The notes under the pieces were generated by a model that made no database searches, was not told the origin of the DNA, and saw nothing but the letters and a program-made list of their open reading frames with translations. The translations under genes and the position numbers were made by a program. A stretch of 64,000 nt of DNA from Bacteroidota bacterium (GTDB lineage Bacteria; Bacteroidota; Bacteroidia; Bacteroidales; JAAUTT01): NCBI GenBank assembly GCA_021779665.1, contig JAJYAG010000004.1:1-64000 (forward strand), written 5' to 3'. This document shows positions 49,058-57,124 of the stretch, piece by piece (positions within the stretch are counted from its first letter, which is position 1; each line of letters begins with the position of its first letter).

Positions 49058-49294
49058 TTAATATTTAGATAAAACTTGTTTTATTTCGTCAGCCGAAGGA
49101 ACACGGCCTTTAATTTCAACTTTTTCATTCACTACCAGTGCCGGTGTAGCCATAATGTTGTATTTCATAATATCAACAATGTCTTCAACTTTGGTAATTT
49201 TGGCATCAAAGCCGTTTAGTTCTACAACATCACGGGTAATTTTTTCGAGTGTTTTACACTTTGCACAACCAGTGCCTAAGATTTTAATATCCAT
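49058..49294 (-). CDS. Small thioredoxin/glutaredoxin-like protein (MTH895 type)
   Basis: A 78-residue cytosolic redox protein: IKILGTGCAKCKTLEKITRD (active-site CAKC) and the cis-Pro segment IMATPALVVNEKVEIKGRVP. It is of the MTH895/TM0996 type, which reduces disulfides or arsenate reductases. It follows arsR7 and starts the ArsF-ArsG-BFD series. Confidence 0.85.
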   Translation of the reverse strand: MDIKILGTGCAKCKTLEKITRDVVELNGFDAKITKVEDIVDIMKYNIMATPALVVNEKVEIKGRVPSADEIKQVLSKY

Positions 49295-49314
49295 ACGTTT
49301 TATAATTAAGGTAT

Positions 49315-49330
49315 TTCGGGAAAGCCCGAA
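49315..49330 (-). promoter_or_regulatory. TTCG-N8-CGAA dyad between arsR7 and the redox genes
   Basis: TTCGGGAAAGCCCGAA is a 16-bp symmetric hairpin-capable site in the 54-base gap between the arsR7 stop (49349) and the glutaredoxin-like start (49294). It is close in sequence to the palindrome at 47642. It is either a second operator or an intercistronic hairpin. Confidence 0.5.
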
Positions 49331-49348
49331 CTATATTATCAAATTTTT

Positions 49349-49660
49349 TTAACGCTTAAAGAATGCAGAAAATGAAAGTTTGGCATCTTCCCAATTCTCA
49401 CGGTTAATGCAGTATTTTATATAAGGCGGATTAATTTCACCTTGTATTAAACCAGCTTTTTTCAGTTCCTTCAGGTGTTCAGAAAGGGTTGAACGTGCAA
49501 TGGGTAATTCTTCAGCCATATCACCACTGTAACAACATTTGTCGAGATTGTTAGCGAGGTAATCGAGTATGAAAACCCTTACAGGGTGTGAGAGTGCTTT
49601 TGCAAATCGAGCAACTTTCTCCTGCTTTTCTGTGTAGTATTTTTTTTCTTCTACTTGCAT
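49349..49660 (-). CDS. ArsR-family repressor 7
   Basis: A 103-residue winged-helix repressor (ALSHPVRVFILDYLANNLDK, ELPIARSTLSEHLKELKKAG, CINRENW), with likely ligand Cys in DKCCYSGD. It belongs with repressors 5 and 6. It heads the transcript with the redox protein, ArsF, ArsG and BFD genes, and has a clear class 2 operator at 49670-49685 just upstream. It marks the right edge of the arsenic island. Confidence 0.92.
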   Translation of the reverse strand: MQVEEKKYYTEKQEKVARFAKALSHPVRVFILDYLANNLDKCCYSGDMAEELPIARSTLSEHLKELKKAGLIQGEINPPYIKYCINRENWEDAKLSFSAFFKR

Positions 49661-49669
49661 GTTTAGTAT

Positions 49670-49685
49670 TTCGTCTAAAAACGAA
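49670..49685 (-). promoter_or_regulatory. ArsR operator dyad (class 2) before arsR7
   Basis: TTCGTCTAAAAACGAA, with one further matching base pair on each side, fits TTCG-N8-CGAA. It starts nine bases upstream of the arsR7 ATG, where a repressor would block transcription. Confidence 0.65.
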
Positions 49686-49825
49686 ACAAAGGTATGAAAA
49701 GTTTCAAATTACAATCATAAAAAAAGTATTTTTTAAAAAAAAAGGTATGATGGTCAGGAGAATTATCAATTAATTTTCAGATAATTCAAAAACACACAGA
49801 TTAACGCAGATAAACTTTTTATCGA

Positions 49826-50503
49826 CTATTCAGATTTTAAGCGATTTTTCTGCTCTTTAGCAATACTCTCAGGTGTAAAGTCTTTTTCTTTGCGAGGTAA
49901 AAAGAATCCTTTTATGGCATTGGAATTGCGAATACAAATTTGTATATGATTCTTTTCCTGAATCCCTGCTCCGGGGAAAGCTGGGCCACCTTCAGTAAAA
50001 ACGCCCCTTGCAGAATCGAATAATTGCAGCTCAGTAAAACCTTGTGTTTTCTTTTCTTTGAGCATTTGTTCCAAAATAGCTTGGTGCATGTATTCAATGA
50101 GTGTACAATCAAGTTCCCGGATAATCTTATCCTTATGTTTGTCGTGGCTTAAGTCTTTATTCTTAGGCAATTCCTTATTTAATAACTCGTACTCAGCTTC
50201 CATTGTTTTATAATAAGCTTGGAGTAAATGTATTGACGAACTGTCGAGTAAATCAAGACAATAGCCCAAATGTATTACAGCACCTATTACAGCTGGTATT
50301 TTAATTTCTCCACGTGCTTTTTTGTCTTTTGCCCAAAGCATTGCACGGTCGTAGTTGTTTTCCCAGAAATACATGCCATGACCTAACCAGTCATAAGGTT
50401 TGTCACTATAAACTATATCGTTCGGATTATTAAGAAGGGAGTTGCAAGTTTCTGCATCGCAGCCGTGAAACCCTATAACAAGATTTGGGCGGATGCTATA
50501 CAT
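49826..50503 (-). CDS. Putative ADP-ribosyltransferase-fold toxin (DUF3990-like)
   Basis: A 225-residue protein. The start VIGFHGCDAETC and the block GHGMYFWENNYDRAMLWAKD near 47-66 recall the His- and Tyr/Trp-containing NAD-binding core of ADP-ribosyltransferase-like DUF3990 proteins, and FTEGGPAFPGAGIQEKNHIQ near 174-193 may give the third element. It is preceded by a 58-residue gene with a 3-base gap, the usual antitoxin-toxin order. It lies at the edge of the arsenic island, apart from any metabolic operon. The toxin role is inferred from motif and context. Confidence 0.5.
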   Translation of the reverse strand: MYSIRPNLVIGFHGCDAETCNSLLNNPNDIVYSDKPYDWLGHGMYFWENNYDRAMLWAKDKKARGEIKIPAVIGAVIHLGYCLDLLDSSSIHLLQAYYKTMEAEYELLNKELPKNKDLSHDKHKDKIIRELDCTLIEYMHQAILEQMLKEKKTQGFTELQLFDSARGVFTEGGPAFPGAGIQEKNHIQICIRNSNAIKGFFLPRKEKDFTPESIAKEQKNRLKSE

Positions 50504-50506
50504 GAA

Positions 50507-50683
50507 TTATTTTTTTATTGGAACAACAGCGGCGGCTAAATGAGGGTAGTTTTCGGTAAACTGACCATCAGCATCTAAAATTCCGGCCATAACAAAAGTA
50601 TGTAAAGCTTCTTTTTTGGAAACTCTCTTTTTTAGCCTGTCTTTAGCCAAATCTGTAAGCCGTTTAATTTCTTTTTCGCTCAT
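50507..50683 (-). CDS. Putative small antitoxin paired with the ART-like protein
   Basis: A 58-residue protein with a basic helical first half (EKEIKRLTDLAKDRLKKRVS) and a second half KEALHTFVMAGILDADGQFT ending AAVVPIKK. It lies directly upstream of the ART-like gene on the same strand, with only three bases between them, which points to co-translation. Size and position suit an antitoxin; no named antitoxin family was recognised. Confidence 0.5.
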   Translation of the reverse strand: MSEKEIKRLTDLAKDRLKKRVSKKEALHTFVMAGILDADGQFTENYPHLAAAVVPIKK

Positions 50684-50860
50684 TGTGAATACCTTTTGAT
50701 GTGGTATTGTTGTTTTTGATTCTTTTACAAAGATATGAAAAATTTGAATGATTGTAAATCTTTAATTTGCATTGGTGTAAAATCTTGATAAATTTGATAG
50801 TTGGCGGCAACCGTACCGACGATCAGCTAACTTTAACGAAAACGATAAAAGCGAACAGAA

Positions 50861-53800
50861 ATGACAATAATCCTTCCAAAAGTTTTGAAACTTGTTACCG
50901 AAAACAACACAAATGAGATATGGCAATATTTTGGAGATGTAAAAACCATAGACAATATTCAAATTATAAGCACTGACCCTTTTATAATAAAATCGTCAGA
51001 AACAAATTATTTATTGACAAGCAATAAGGATTATCAAGACGAAGGGGATAATGACTATATTCTTCTCACCACAAAGATTCCCAAAAGGGTAGATTTAAAC
51101 GCTGGAAAGATAAAAATTAAACGCTGGTTAAAACACCCTCTTTTCCAAAATAAAACACCAGACGAAGTTGTAACCACTTGGGTTGACAAATTCAAATTCA
51201 TTAAGGAAAACGAGCAACAAAACATCAAAGGACTAAGACCGCCACAAATTGGTGCGCTGCACTCTATTTTAGCTCATATTCACAATGCAGATGACAAAGC
51301 AATTGTGGTAATGCCAACAGGTACAGGTAAAACTGAAACTATGTTGGCAACTTTGATTTCAAATTGTTGCAAAAAACTACTTGTTTCAGTTCCCTCTGAT
51401 TCTCTTAGAACACAGATTGCACATAAATTTATTACGCTTGGATTACTTAAAGAGTATGGCATTGTTGATACATCTTGCATAAATCCAATTGTCGGTATAA
51501 TAAATAGTGGTTTTGATACCATACAAGACTTACAGGACTTCGTTGACAAATGTAATGTCGTTGTCTCAACAATGGACTTGCTTACAGATTTTTCTATTCA
51601 GCAAAAAGCGATACTAAACAATTCTTTTTCTCATTTTTTTGTTGATGAAGCTCATCATTCAGAAGCAGAAACGTGGAAAGACCTTATCAATAAATTCGAC
51701 AAGGAAAAAGTTTTTCTTTTTACAGCTACACCTTTCAGAAATGACGGTCAGAGTTTACAAGGAAAGCAGATTTTTAATTTTTCGCTCAGAAAAGCACAAG
51801 AGCAGAAATACTACAAGAAAATTAATTACCTACCAATTAGAGAATACAATAAGAAATTTGCAGATAAAAAGATTGCAGATAAAGCAGTTGAACAATTGAG
51901 AGTAGACCGTGCCAATGGGTTTAATCATTTTATTATGGCAAGGTGTAAAGATAAAGTGAGGGCAAAAGAGGTTTTTGAATATTACAAAGACTACACAGAG
52001 TTTAATCCTGTTTTAGTTTACACTGGAGTTGCAGGTTTAGGCGACAAAATTGAAGAAATAAAAAGGGGTGAGCATTCCATTATTGTATGTGTAAATATGT
52101 TGGGAGAAGGTTTTGATTTGCCTAATCTTAAAATTGCGGCTATTCACGATGACCGACAAAGTTTACCAATAGCGCTTCAATTCATTGGTCGTTTTACAAG
52201 AACATCTTATGACCAATTAGGGAATGCAAGTTTCATTACTAATATTGCTTATCCGCCAATCCACGAGGAGTTAGACCAGCTTTATGCACGAAATTCTGAT
52301 TGGAATTTAATACTTCCCCGTTTAAGTGCAAATGCAACCCAAAAGGAAATTGATATTAAATCCTTTTTGGACAACTTTAATAACCTTTCGGATTCTGTTG
52401 TCCCTTTTCAACAAATAAATCCAGCAATGAGTACTGTGATTTTTAAATGTGCAGTAAATGTTTGGAATCCTTCAAATTGGGAAGAAGGTTTTGAAGGAAT
52501 TAATAATTATGAACACGTTTTCAGTCGCCATAGTAACGACACGTTAATAGTTATCTTGGGGAAAATAGAGAAAGTTGAATGGGGTAGATTTGAAACAGTT
52601 CAAAATTTGCAATGGGATTTAGTTGTTGTACACTGGGACTTAAGACCTAACATAAATAGGGTTTTCTTAAACACTTCAATAAAAGGATTTTCAGGTGAAT
52701 CACTTATGGAAGCTATTTTTGAGGCGGGCAATACAACTCAAATTTCAGGAATGAACGTATTCCGAATATTCCATAATGTAAATAGGCTTTCTCTTTACAA
52801 TGTAGGAACAAGAAAGGGAATAGGACAAGATATAACCTTTCAATCCTATTACGGCAAAGGTGTGCAAGACGGAATCAAACTTATAGAACAAGGAACACTT
52901 ATTAAGAATAATATTTTTGGAGTTGGCTATAAAGATGGAGAAAAAGTGTCTTTAGGCTGTTCCGTTAAAGGGAAAATATGGTCATATCAGAGAGGAAACT
53001 TAGACGAACTAACAAAATGGTGCAAAATAATTGGTGAAATTGTTGAGAACAATGCCATTGACCCGAACGTGGTATTGCAACACACATTAGCAATTGAAAA
53101 ATTGCAACAAAGACCTGATGTAATGCCAATTTTAATTGATTGGAATCCTGAAATGTATGAGTATACAGAAAGCCGATATACTATAAATATCAACGGTTCG
53201 ACTTATGACCTTTCAAATACAGAATTGAACTTATTGAATCCAGGTGTTGATGTAAATCAAAGTTTAAAATTTAATGTTGACACAGACGAGCATTCCATTC
53301 AATTTGAAATTGAAATAGGACTTAATCAAGCAACAAACGAGGCATATTATAAAGTCAATAAACTGACAAATCAAAATTGCACGATTCAATACGGTAACAA
53401 GAATGAAAATTTGGTAGATTTCTTTCAAAACACTACACCTACTTTATGGTTTGCTGATGGCTCACAATTATTTGGAAATCTTTTTGTCAAACTTAAAGTT
53501 CAACCGGATGTTCTTTCCAAAGAATTAATAATTACGGATAATTGGACTGGTGTTGACATCAGCAAAGAATCACAGGATATAGCTCCCTACATTCAAAATT
53601 CAATTCAATATTATTTCATTGAAAAAATAAAAAACGACTATCAAATTATCTACGATGATGATGGTAAAGGTGAGATTGCGGATATTATTGGCATCAATGA
53701 TTCTGATTCTGAAATTGACATTCATCTATATCATCTTAAATATGCCCAAGATGGAGCAGTAAGCAATAATATTGACAACTTCTATCAAGTATGTGGGCAA

Positions 53801-54106
53801 GCAGAGAAATCATTAAAATGGAAACATAAAGACGGAAGAGAATTTTTTAATCATCTATTCAAAAGGAAAACTAAGACACTTGGAGGGAATAGCTGTAGCA
53901 GAATAATAAAAGGAACAGAAGACGATTTAGAGAATCTTTTAAATCAAGCTAAATGGACTAAAGCAATGCGATTCCATATCTACATTGTACAGCCTTCATT
54001 AAGTAAAGCAAATGCTTCAAATGACATCTTATTATTGTTAGGAAATGTTCAACATTACCTTTCAACAGTAGGGAACATTGAATTAAAAGTTTTTTCAAGT
54101 CTGTAA
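50861..54106 (+). CDS. SF2 helicase with C-terminal nuclease-like domain, probable defence protein
   Basis: A 1081-residue protein. Helicase motifs are Q-like RPPQIGALHSI near 127, Walker A PTGTGKTE near 150-157, VDEAHHSE near 260, TATPFRND near 286, MLGEGFDLPNLK near 410 and QFIGRFTRT near 437. A long middle region of beta-rich character follows. The C-terminal part has a PD-(D/E)xK-like series: GEIADIIGIND near 937, then EIDIHLYHLKYA near 951-962. It ends in a region of the kind seen in phage-defence helicases. It stands alone on the + strand in a mobile element, which supports a defence role. Confidence 0.7.
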   Translation: MTIILPKVLKLVTENNTNEIWQYFGDVKTIDNIQIISTDPFIIKSSETNYLLTSNKDYQDEGDNDYILLTTKIPKRVDLNAGKIKIKRWLKHPLFQNKTPDEVVTTWVDKFKFIKENEQQNIKGLRPPQIGALHSILAHIHNADDKAIVVMPTGTGKTETMLATLISNCCKKLLVSVPSDSLRTQIAHKFITLGLLKEYGIVDTSCINPIVGIINSGFDTIQDLQDFVDKCNVVVSTMDLLTDFSIQQKAILNNSFSHFFVDEAHHSEAETWKDLINKFDKEKVFLFTATPFRNDGQSLQGKQIFNFSLRKAQEQKYYKKINYLPIREYNKKFADKKIADKAVEQLRVDRANGFNHFIMARCKDKVRAKEVFEYYKDYTEFNPVLVYTGVAGLGDKIEEIKRGEHSIIVCVNMLGEGFDLPNLKIAAIHDDRQSLPIALQFIGRFTRTSYDQLGNASFITNIAYPPIHEELDQLYARNSDWNLILPRLSANATQKEIDIKSFLDNFNNLSDSVVPFQQINPAMSTVIFKCAVNVWNPSNWEEGFEGINNYEHVFSRHSNDTLIVILGKIEKVEWGRFETVQNLQWDLVVVHWDLRPNINRVFLNTSIKGFSGESLMEAIFEAGNTTQISGMNVFRIFHNVNRLSLYNVGTRKGIGQDITFQSYYGKGVQDGIKLIEQGTLIKNNIFGVGYKDGEKVSLGCSVKGKIWSYQRGNLDELTKWCKIIGEIVENNAIDPNVVLQHTLAIEKLQQRPDVMPILIDWNPEMYEYTESRYTININGSTYDLSNTELNLLNPGVDVNQSLKFNVDTDEHSIQFEIEIGLNQATNEAYYKVNKLTNQNCTIQYGNKNENLVDFFQNTTPTLWFADGSQLFGNLFVKLKVQPDVLSKELIITDNWTGVDISKESQDIAPYIQNSIQYYFIEKIKNDYQIIYDDDGKGEIADIIGINDSDSEIDIHLYHLKYAQDGAVSNNIDNFYQVCGQAEKSLKWKHKDGREFFNHLFKRKTKTLGGNSCSRIIKGTEDDLENLLNQAKWTKAMRFHIYIVQPSLSKANASNDILLLLGNVQHYLSTVGNIELKVFSSL

Positions 54107-54164
54107 TTGACAAACTTTAACAATATTGACAACAATTAAAAACAACAAAAAAGGCAATTACCAA

Positions 54165-54205
54165 CAATGGATTGAGCTTACAATAAGATAATACCCAATC
54201 CATTG
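54165..54205. terminator. Inverted repeat between the helicase and a receiver gene
   Basis: CAATGGATTG (54165-54174) and CAATCCATTG (54196-54205) are perfect inverted arms around a 21-base loop, placed between the convergent stops at 54106 and 54221. There is no strong T-run, so termination is only likely, not certain. Confidence 0.45.
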
Positions 54206-54220
54206 CTGAAAAATATTATT

Positions 54221-54637
54221 TCAAAGTATTACAAATTCATTCACATCCAGACATTCAATTTCCATGTCCTGCTCAGTTGAAGAATATTTTTTCACTACCG
54301 AAATAAATTCCCGGAAATCAATTGGTTTTTGGACATATTCGTTAAATCCGGCATTCAGGCAGATACATTTTGTGTTATTTACTACAGTTGCTGTTTGTGC
54401 AATAATAGGAATTTTAGGGTTAATCTTTCTCATCTCACTTAATACCCCGAAGCCGTCAATTTCTGGAAGTTTTAACTCGGTAATAACCAAATTGAACGAT
54501 GGATTTGCATTAAATATCTGAACTGCACGTAAGCCACATCTTGCATGTAGGATTTCCACATTACAGCCTTCTAATAACTCTGAAACAAGGAAGTAACTGG
54601 CTTCGTCATTGTCAATGTATAGGATTTTCGTATTCAT
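54221..54637 (-). CDS. Single receiver-domain protein with Glu at the phospho-acceptor site
   Basis: A 138-residue CheY-like domain: YIDNDEASYFLV keeps the acid pair, TATVV the Thr and YVQKPIDF the Lys. The strand-3 acceptor reads LVITELKLPEIDG, with Glu where the Asp should be. Glu can mimic the phosphorylated state, so the domain may be always active and act as a protein-protein adaptor. No output domain is attached. A second such protein is at 55115, and an XRE repressor lies between them. Confidence 0.82.
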   Translation of the reverse strand: MNTKILYIDNDEASYFLVSELLEGCNVEILHARCGLRAVQIFNANPSFNLVITELKLPEIDGFGVLSEMRKINPKIPIIAQTATVVNNTKCICLNAGFNEYVQKPIDFREFISVVKKYSSTEQDMEIECLDVNEFVIL

Positions 54638-54745
54638 AAGACAATTATGTTAATCTTGTTTACTTTACAAATATAATAAAATGCCTTTAATTAATGGTAT
54701 TTAATTAAAGGTAATAAATATGACGTTTTTTTTCTTTTTTTGAGT

Positions 54746-54991
54746 ATGAAATCAAAGGAAGAAAAAGAACTTAAAGATGAAGATTTGAAAAAGCTTGCGG
54801 CCAGAATCCGTTCGCTTCGTTTAAAAAAAGGATACAGCAATTACGAAAACTTTGCTTACGAGCATGATATTGCCCGAGCCCAATACGGCAAATATGAAAA
54901 AGGTGAGGATTTACGATATTCAAGTTTGTTGAAGGTAATTAGGGCATTAGGTGTAACTCCTAAAGAATTTTTTTCCGAAGGGTTCGATTGA
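54746..54991 (+). CDS. XRE-family helix-turn-helix regulator
   Basis: An 81-residue protein from ATG 54746. The HTH is LAARIRSLRLKKGYSNYENF followed by DIARAQYGKYEKGEDLRYSS, with a C-terminal VIRALGVTPKEFF that is standard for Cro/CI-like proteins. It lies between two leftward receiver genes and is divergent from the first, with a spacer of 108 bases for both promoters. It is probably a regulator of the element's maintenance or transfer genes. Confidence 0.82.
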   Translation: MKSKEEKELKDEDLKKLAARIRSLRLKKGYSNYENFAYEHDIARAQYGKYEKGEDLRYSSLLKVIRALGVTPKEFFSEGFD

Positions 54992-55114
54992 AAATAATTG
55001 AACAATACGTTTATTTGTAAGGAAATCTGTTTGTTAAGACTATACAACGGTAAAACGTGTTTGCGTTCTAATGCTATTTGATTCCCACTAATGCAAACAG
55101 AAATTCATCTACAC

Positions 55115-55492
55115 TTATATGTTTTTTTCTTTTTGGATATATTTTTTGGTCGTAATGGTAAATTCATTTAAATCAAAAGGCTTTGCTACAAACTCATTAA
55201 ACCCTGCCTCCAAACATCTTTTCTCCATGTTATCCAAAACACTTGCTGTTTGAGCAATGATTGGAATATCCGGCTTTATCCTACGAATCTCATTTAAAAC
55301 GGTAAATCCGTTTGCTTTGGGCAACCTAATCTCGGTAATTATCAAATCAAACGAAGGATATTTCTTAAACAACAGGATTGCAGATGTACCACATTTGCAA
55401 TGTGTAATTTTAACATTACAATTTCTCAAAATCTCCGAAATGAGGATATAACTTGCTATGTCGCTGTCGATATATAGAATTTGCTTATCCAT
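55115..55492 (-). CDS. Second receiver-domain protein with Glu at the phospho-acceptor site
   Basis: A 125-residue CheY-like protein, paralogous to the one at 54221 (YIDSDIASYILISEILRNC, NEFVAKPFDLNEF). The acceptor strand reads LIITEIRLPKANGF, again Glu for Asp, and the first acid pair is D-S-D. The shared change in both copies suggests it is selected rather than random decay. Unlike its partner it lacks the extra C-terminal tail. Confidence 0.82.
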   Translation of the reverse strand: MDKQILYIDSDIASYILISEILRNCNVKITHCKCGTSAILLFKKYPSFDLIITEIRLPKANGFTVLNEIRRIKPDIPIIAQTASVLDNMEKRCLEAGFNEFVAKPFDLNEFTITTKKYIQKEKNI

Positions 55493-55543
55493 AATTTTAG
55501 CTTTTTAATTGATTTGAATTCCAAAACCGTTTCTTTAATCGGA

Positions 55544-55617
55544 TTTCAATCCATTTTCAACTCAAAATCAACCGTTTTTCAATCGAAATTGAATTGGTTT
55601 TCAAAAAGATTTCAATC
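55544..55617 (+). repeat. Three TTTCAATC repeats phased at exactly 33 bp (iteron-like)
   Basis: TTTCAATC occurs at 55544, 55577 and 55610, each 33 bases apart, or about three helical turns. AT-rich DNA and partial inverse copies (ATTGAA) lie between them. The array ends 71 bases before the stop of the DnaC-like gene, next to the replication genes. It is a good candidate for initiator or regulator binding at an origin. Confidence 0.5.
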
Positions 55618-55688
55618 GAAGAGCTACCTCTTAGGTCTGAATTTTGCAATTTTTATTACTATTCGATAATGATTGCAAAGTAAAAACC

Positions 55689-56303
55689 TCATACTCGTTT
55701 ATCCCCGGCTTCTCTATCAAATGATACCAGGTTAAACATCTCTCGCATTCGGCTCCTAACCCTTATTCCGTATAGAGATTCTATTTCAGAACTGTTCAGG
55801 TTGGTTGTTATGTGTGTTATCATCTGCCGGGAAACAAACATATCGTACCGGGACAGCAAGATTTCGGTCATTACATTACATTCGTTGCCGTAGTATTTCA
55901 GATTGTTCTCAGTTCCCAGGTCATCGAAGCAATACATTTTGGGTTTATCCTGGTTAAAAGCTTGTTTGCCGTATTTCAAAATAACCGAATACCCTTCCTG
56001 GATAAACTCAAAACTCACATCCCGACAGGATTTCATAATGTACCTGTTATCGCCTGGTTGAAAAAACCGTAGCAAATTCATCAAGGTTGTCTTACCACAC
56101 CCAACCGGGCCCGTCAGCAAAATTCCTTTTTTGAGCGAAATGCCATTTTTCATGCAGATTTCTTCATCTTTCAGGATGTATGCCAGAAGTTTGGCAATAA
56201 GGTCATGGTCTTCTTGGTAAATCCTAAATTGTTCACCATAGAGTTCTTTTCCTTTCCGTTCAATAATCCGAACGCAGGTGTCAAAATCATAAAGGTTCGC
56301 CAT
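55689..56303 (-). CDS. DnaC/IstB-like replicative helicase loader ATPase
   Basis: A 204-residue AAA+ ATPase: Walker A GILLTGPVGCGKTTLMNLLR near 60-79, Walker B KMYCFDDLGTE near 121-131, and a sensor-1-like TTNLNSSEIE near 165. Such proteins load the DnaB helicase onto origins or forks of plasmids and phages. The gene overlaps the preceding replication gene by 17 bases, forming a two-gene initiation unit. A genuine replication role for the element in its excised circular state is likely. Confidence 0.82.
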   Translation of the reverse strand: MANLYDFDTCVRIIERKGKELYGEQFRIYQEDHDLIAKLLAYILKDEEICMKNGISLKKGILLTGPVGCGKTTLMNLLRFFQPGDNRYIMKSCRDVSFEFIQEGYSVILKYGKQAFNQDKPKMYCFDDLGTENNLKYYGNECNVMTEILLSRYDMFVSRQMITHITTNLNSSEIESLYGIRVRSRMREMFNLVSFDREAGDKRV

Positions 56304-57096
56304 AGTCTTTACGGGTATTAAGTTTTACAGCGTTTTGCTTAGTTTCGGGTTCGTACCTGGACGTATTGAGCATCCAGTTATGAGCTGCTGCGTTCCAGTT
56401 TTTCATTGGTGTTTTTCCACCAACCTTCCAGCCATTAGCCTCAAAATGGTAGAAGAACTTTCTGGCTTCAACTTCGGGATATTGTTCTGCTTTGAAGAAT
56501 GCTAGAGCATCATCGAGATTTGGCGGAATAAATACCTTTTCTTTTTTTGGCGCAACTTTTTTTCTTTTGGCCTCCTGGGTGAGTTTCTGTTTTATAGTTT
56601 CCCCATTTTTTTCAAAATCCGAATTTTCAATTTCAGGAATTTGAGCTTGCGTTTTTTCCCCTCTCTCTGTTTTATTGTTTATATACTTTATATTATTTAT
56701 TGAAGGGTGCAGTACTGGTGCAGTACTTGTTTCACTTTTGCACAAGTTGTTGTGCAGTACTTGTTCCGATTCTGCACAAGTAGGTGGTTCAACTTGTGCA
56801 ATACTTGTGTCAAAAATGCACATGTTCACCAAACTGCCTTTTAACGGGTTATGCGTAGGTAAATACTCGATATATCCCCAATGATGTAGGTCATATAAAC
56901 ACTTGTAAAGTGTATGGTGCGAACCTATCTTACTGAACTTGACAACTTGTGTCCTAGTCACAGAAATTGGATTTTCAAACCGGTTCATATTCCAAAATTG
57001 AAATAAAGCATGGTACAGGCTGATATGCGTAGGATTTAGCCTATCATCAATTGTCGCTTTTGCATAAAAAGCTGAAAGGTGACGGATGTAGTTCAT
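56287..57096 (-). CDS. Replication-initiation/primosome-like protein
   Basis: A 269-residue protein. The first 100 residues form a winged-helix-like unit (HISLYHALFQFWNMNRFENP, KFSKIGSHHTLYKCLYDLHH). A Ser/Thr/Glu-rich linker follows, and the last 60 residues hold FFYHFEANGWKVGGKTPMKN and WNAAAHNWMLN, similar to DnaD/DnaT or phage O-type C-terminal domains that bind single-stranded DNA. Its partner is the DnaC-like loader downstream. It is probably the origin-recognition protein of the element. Confidence 0.65.
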   Translation of the reverse strand: MNYIRHLSAFYAKATIDDRLNPTHISLYHALFQFWNMNRFENPISVTRTQVVKFSKIGSHHTLYKCLYDLHHWGYIEYLPTHNPLKGSLVNMCIFDTSIAQVEPPTCAESEQVLHNNLCKSETSTAPVLHPSINNIKYINNKTERGEKTQAQIPEIENSDFEKNGETIKQKLTQEAKRKKVAPKKEKVFIPPNLDDALAFFKAEQYPEVEARKFFYHFEANGWKVGGKTPMKNWNAAAHNWMLNTSRYEPETKQNAVKLNTRKDYGEPL

Positions 57097-57124
57097 GCCG
57101 CACTCGTTTTAAAGGGTGCAACAT

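Noticed and set aside
47642-49330. The palindromes at 47642 and 49315 as simple terminators
   Set aside because: They lack a proper T-run and match the TTCG-N8-CGAA form of the arsR5 and arsR7 operators. They are kept as dyads with moderate confidence rather than called terminators.
55544-55617. A short CRISPR array
   Set aside because: Only 8 bases are repeated, the spacers are not unique units of usual size, and no cas gene is nearby.
55481-55669. A + strand frame with an 11-residue repeat (FQSK/FNSK)
   Set aside because: The amino-acid repeat is just the 33-bp DNA repeat read in frame. There is no start signal and the region fits a binding-site array better.
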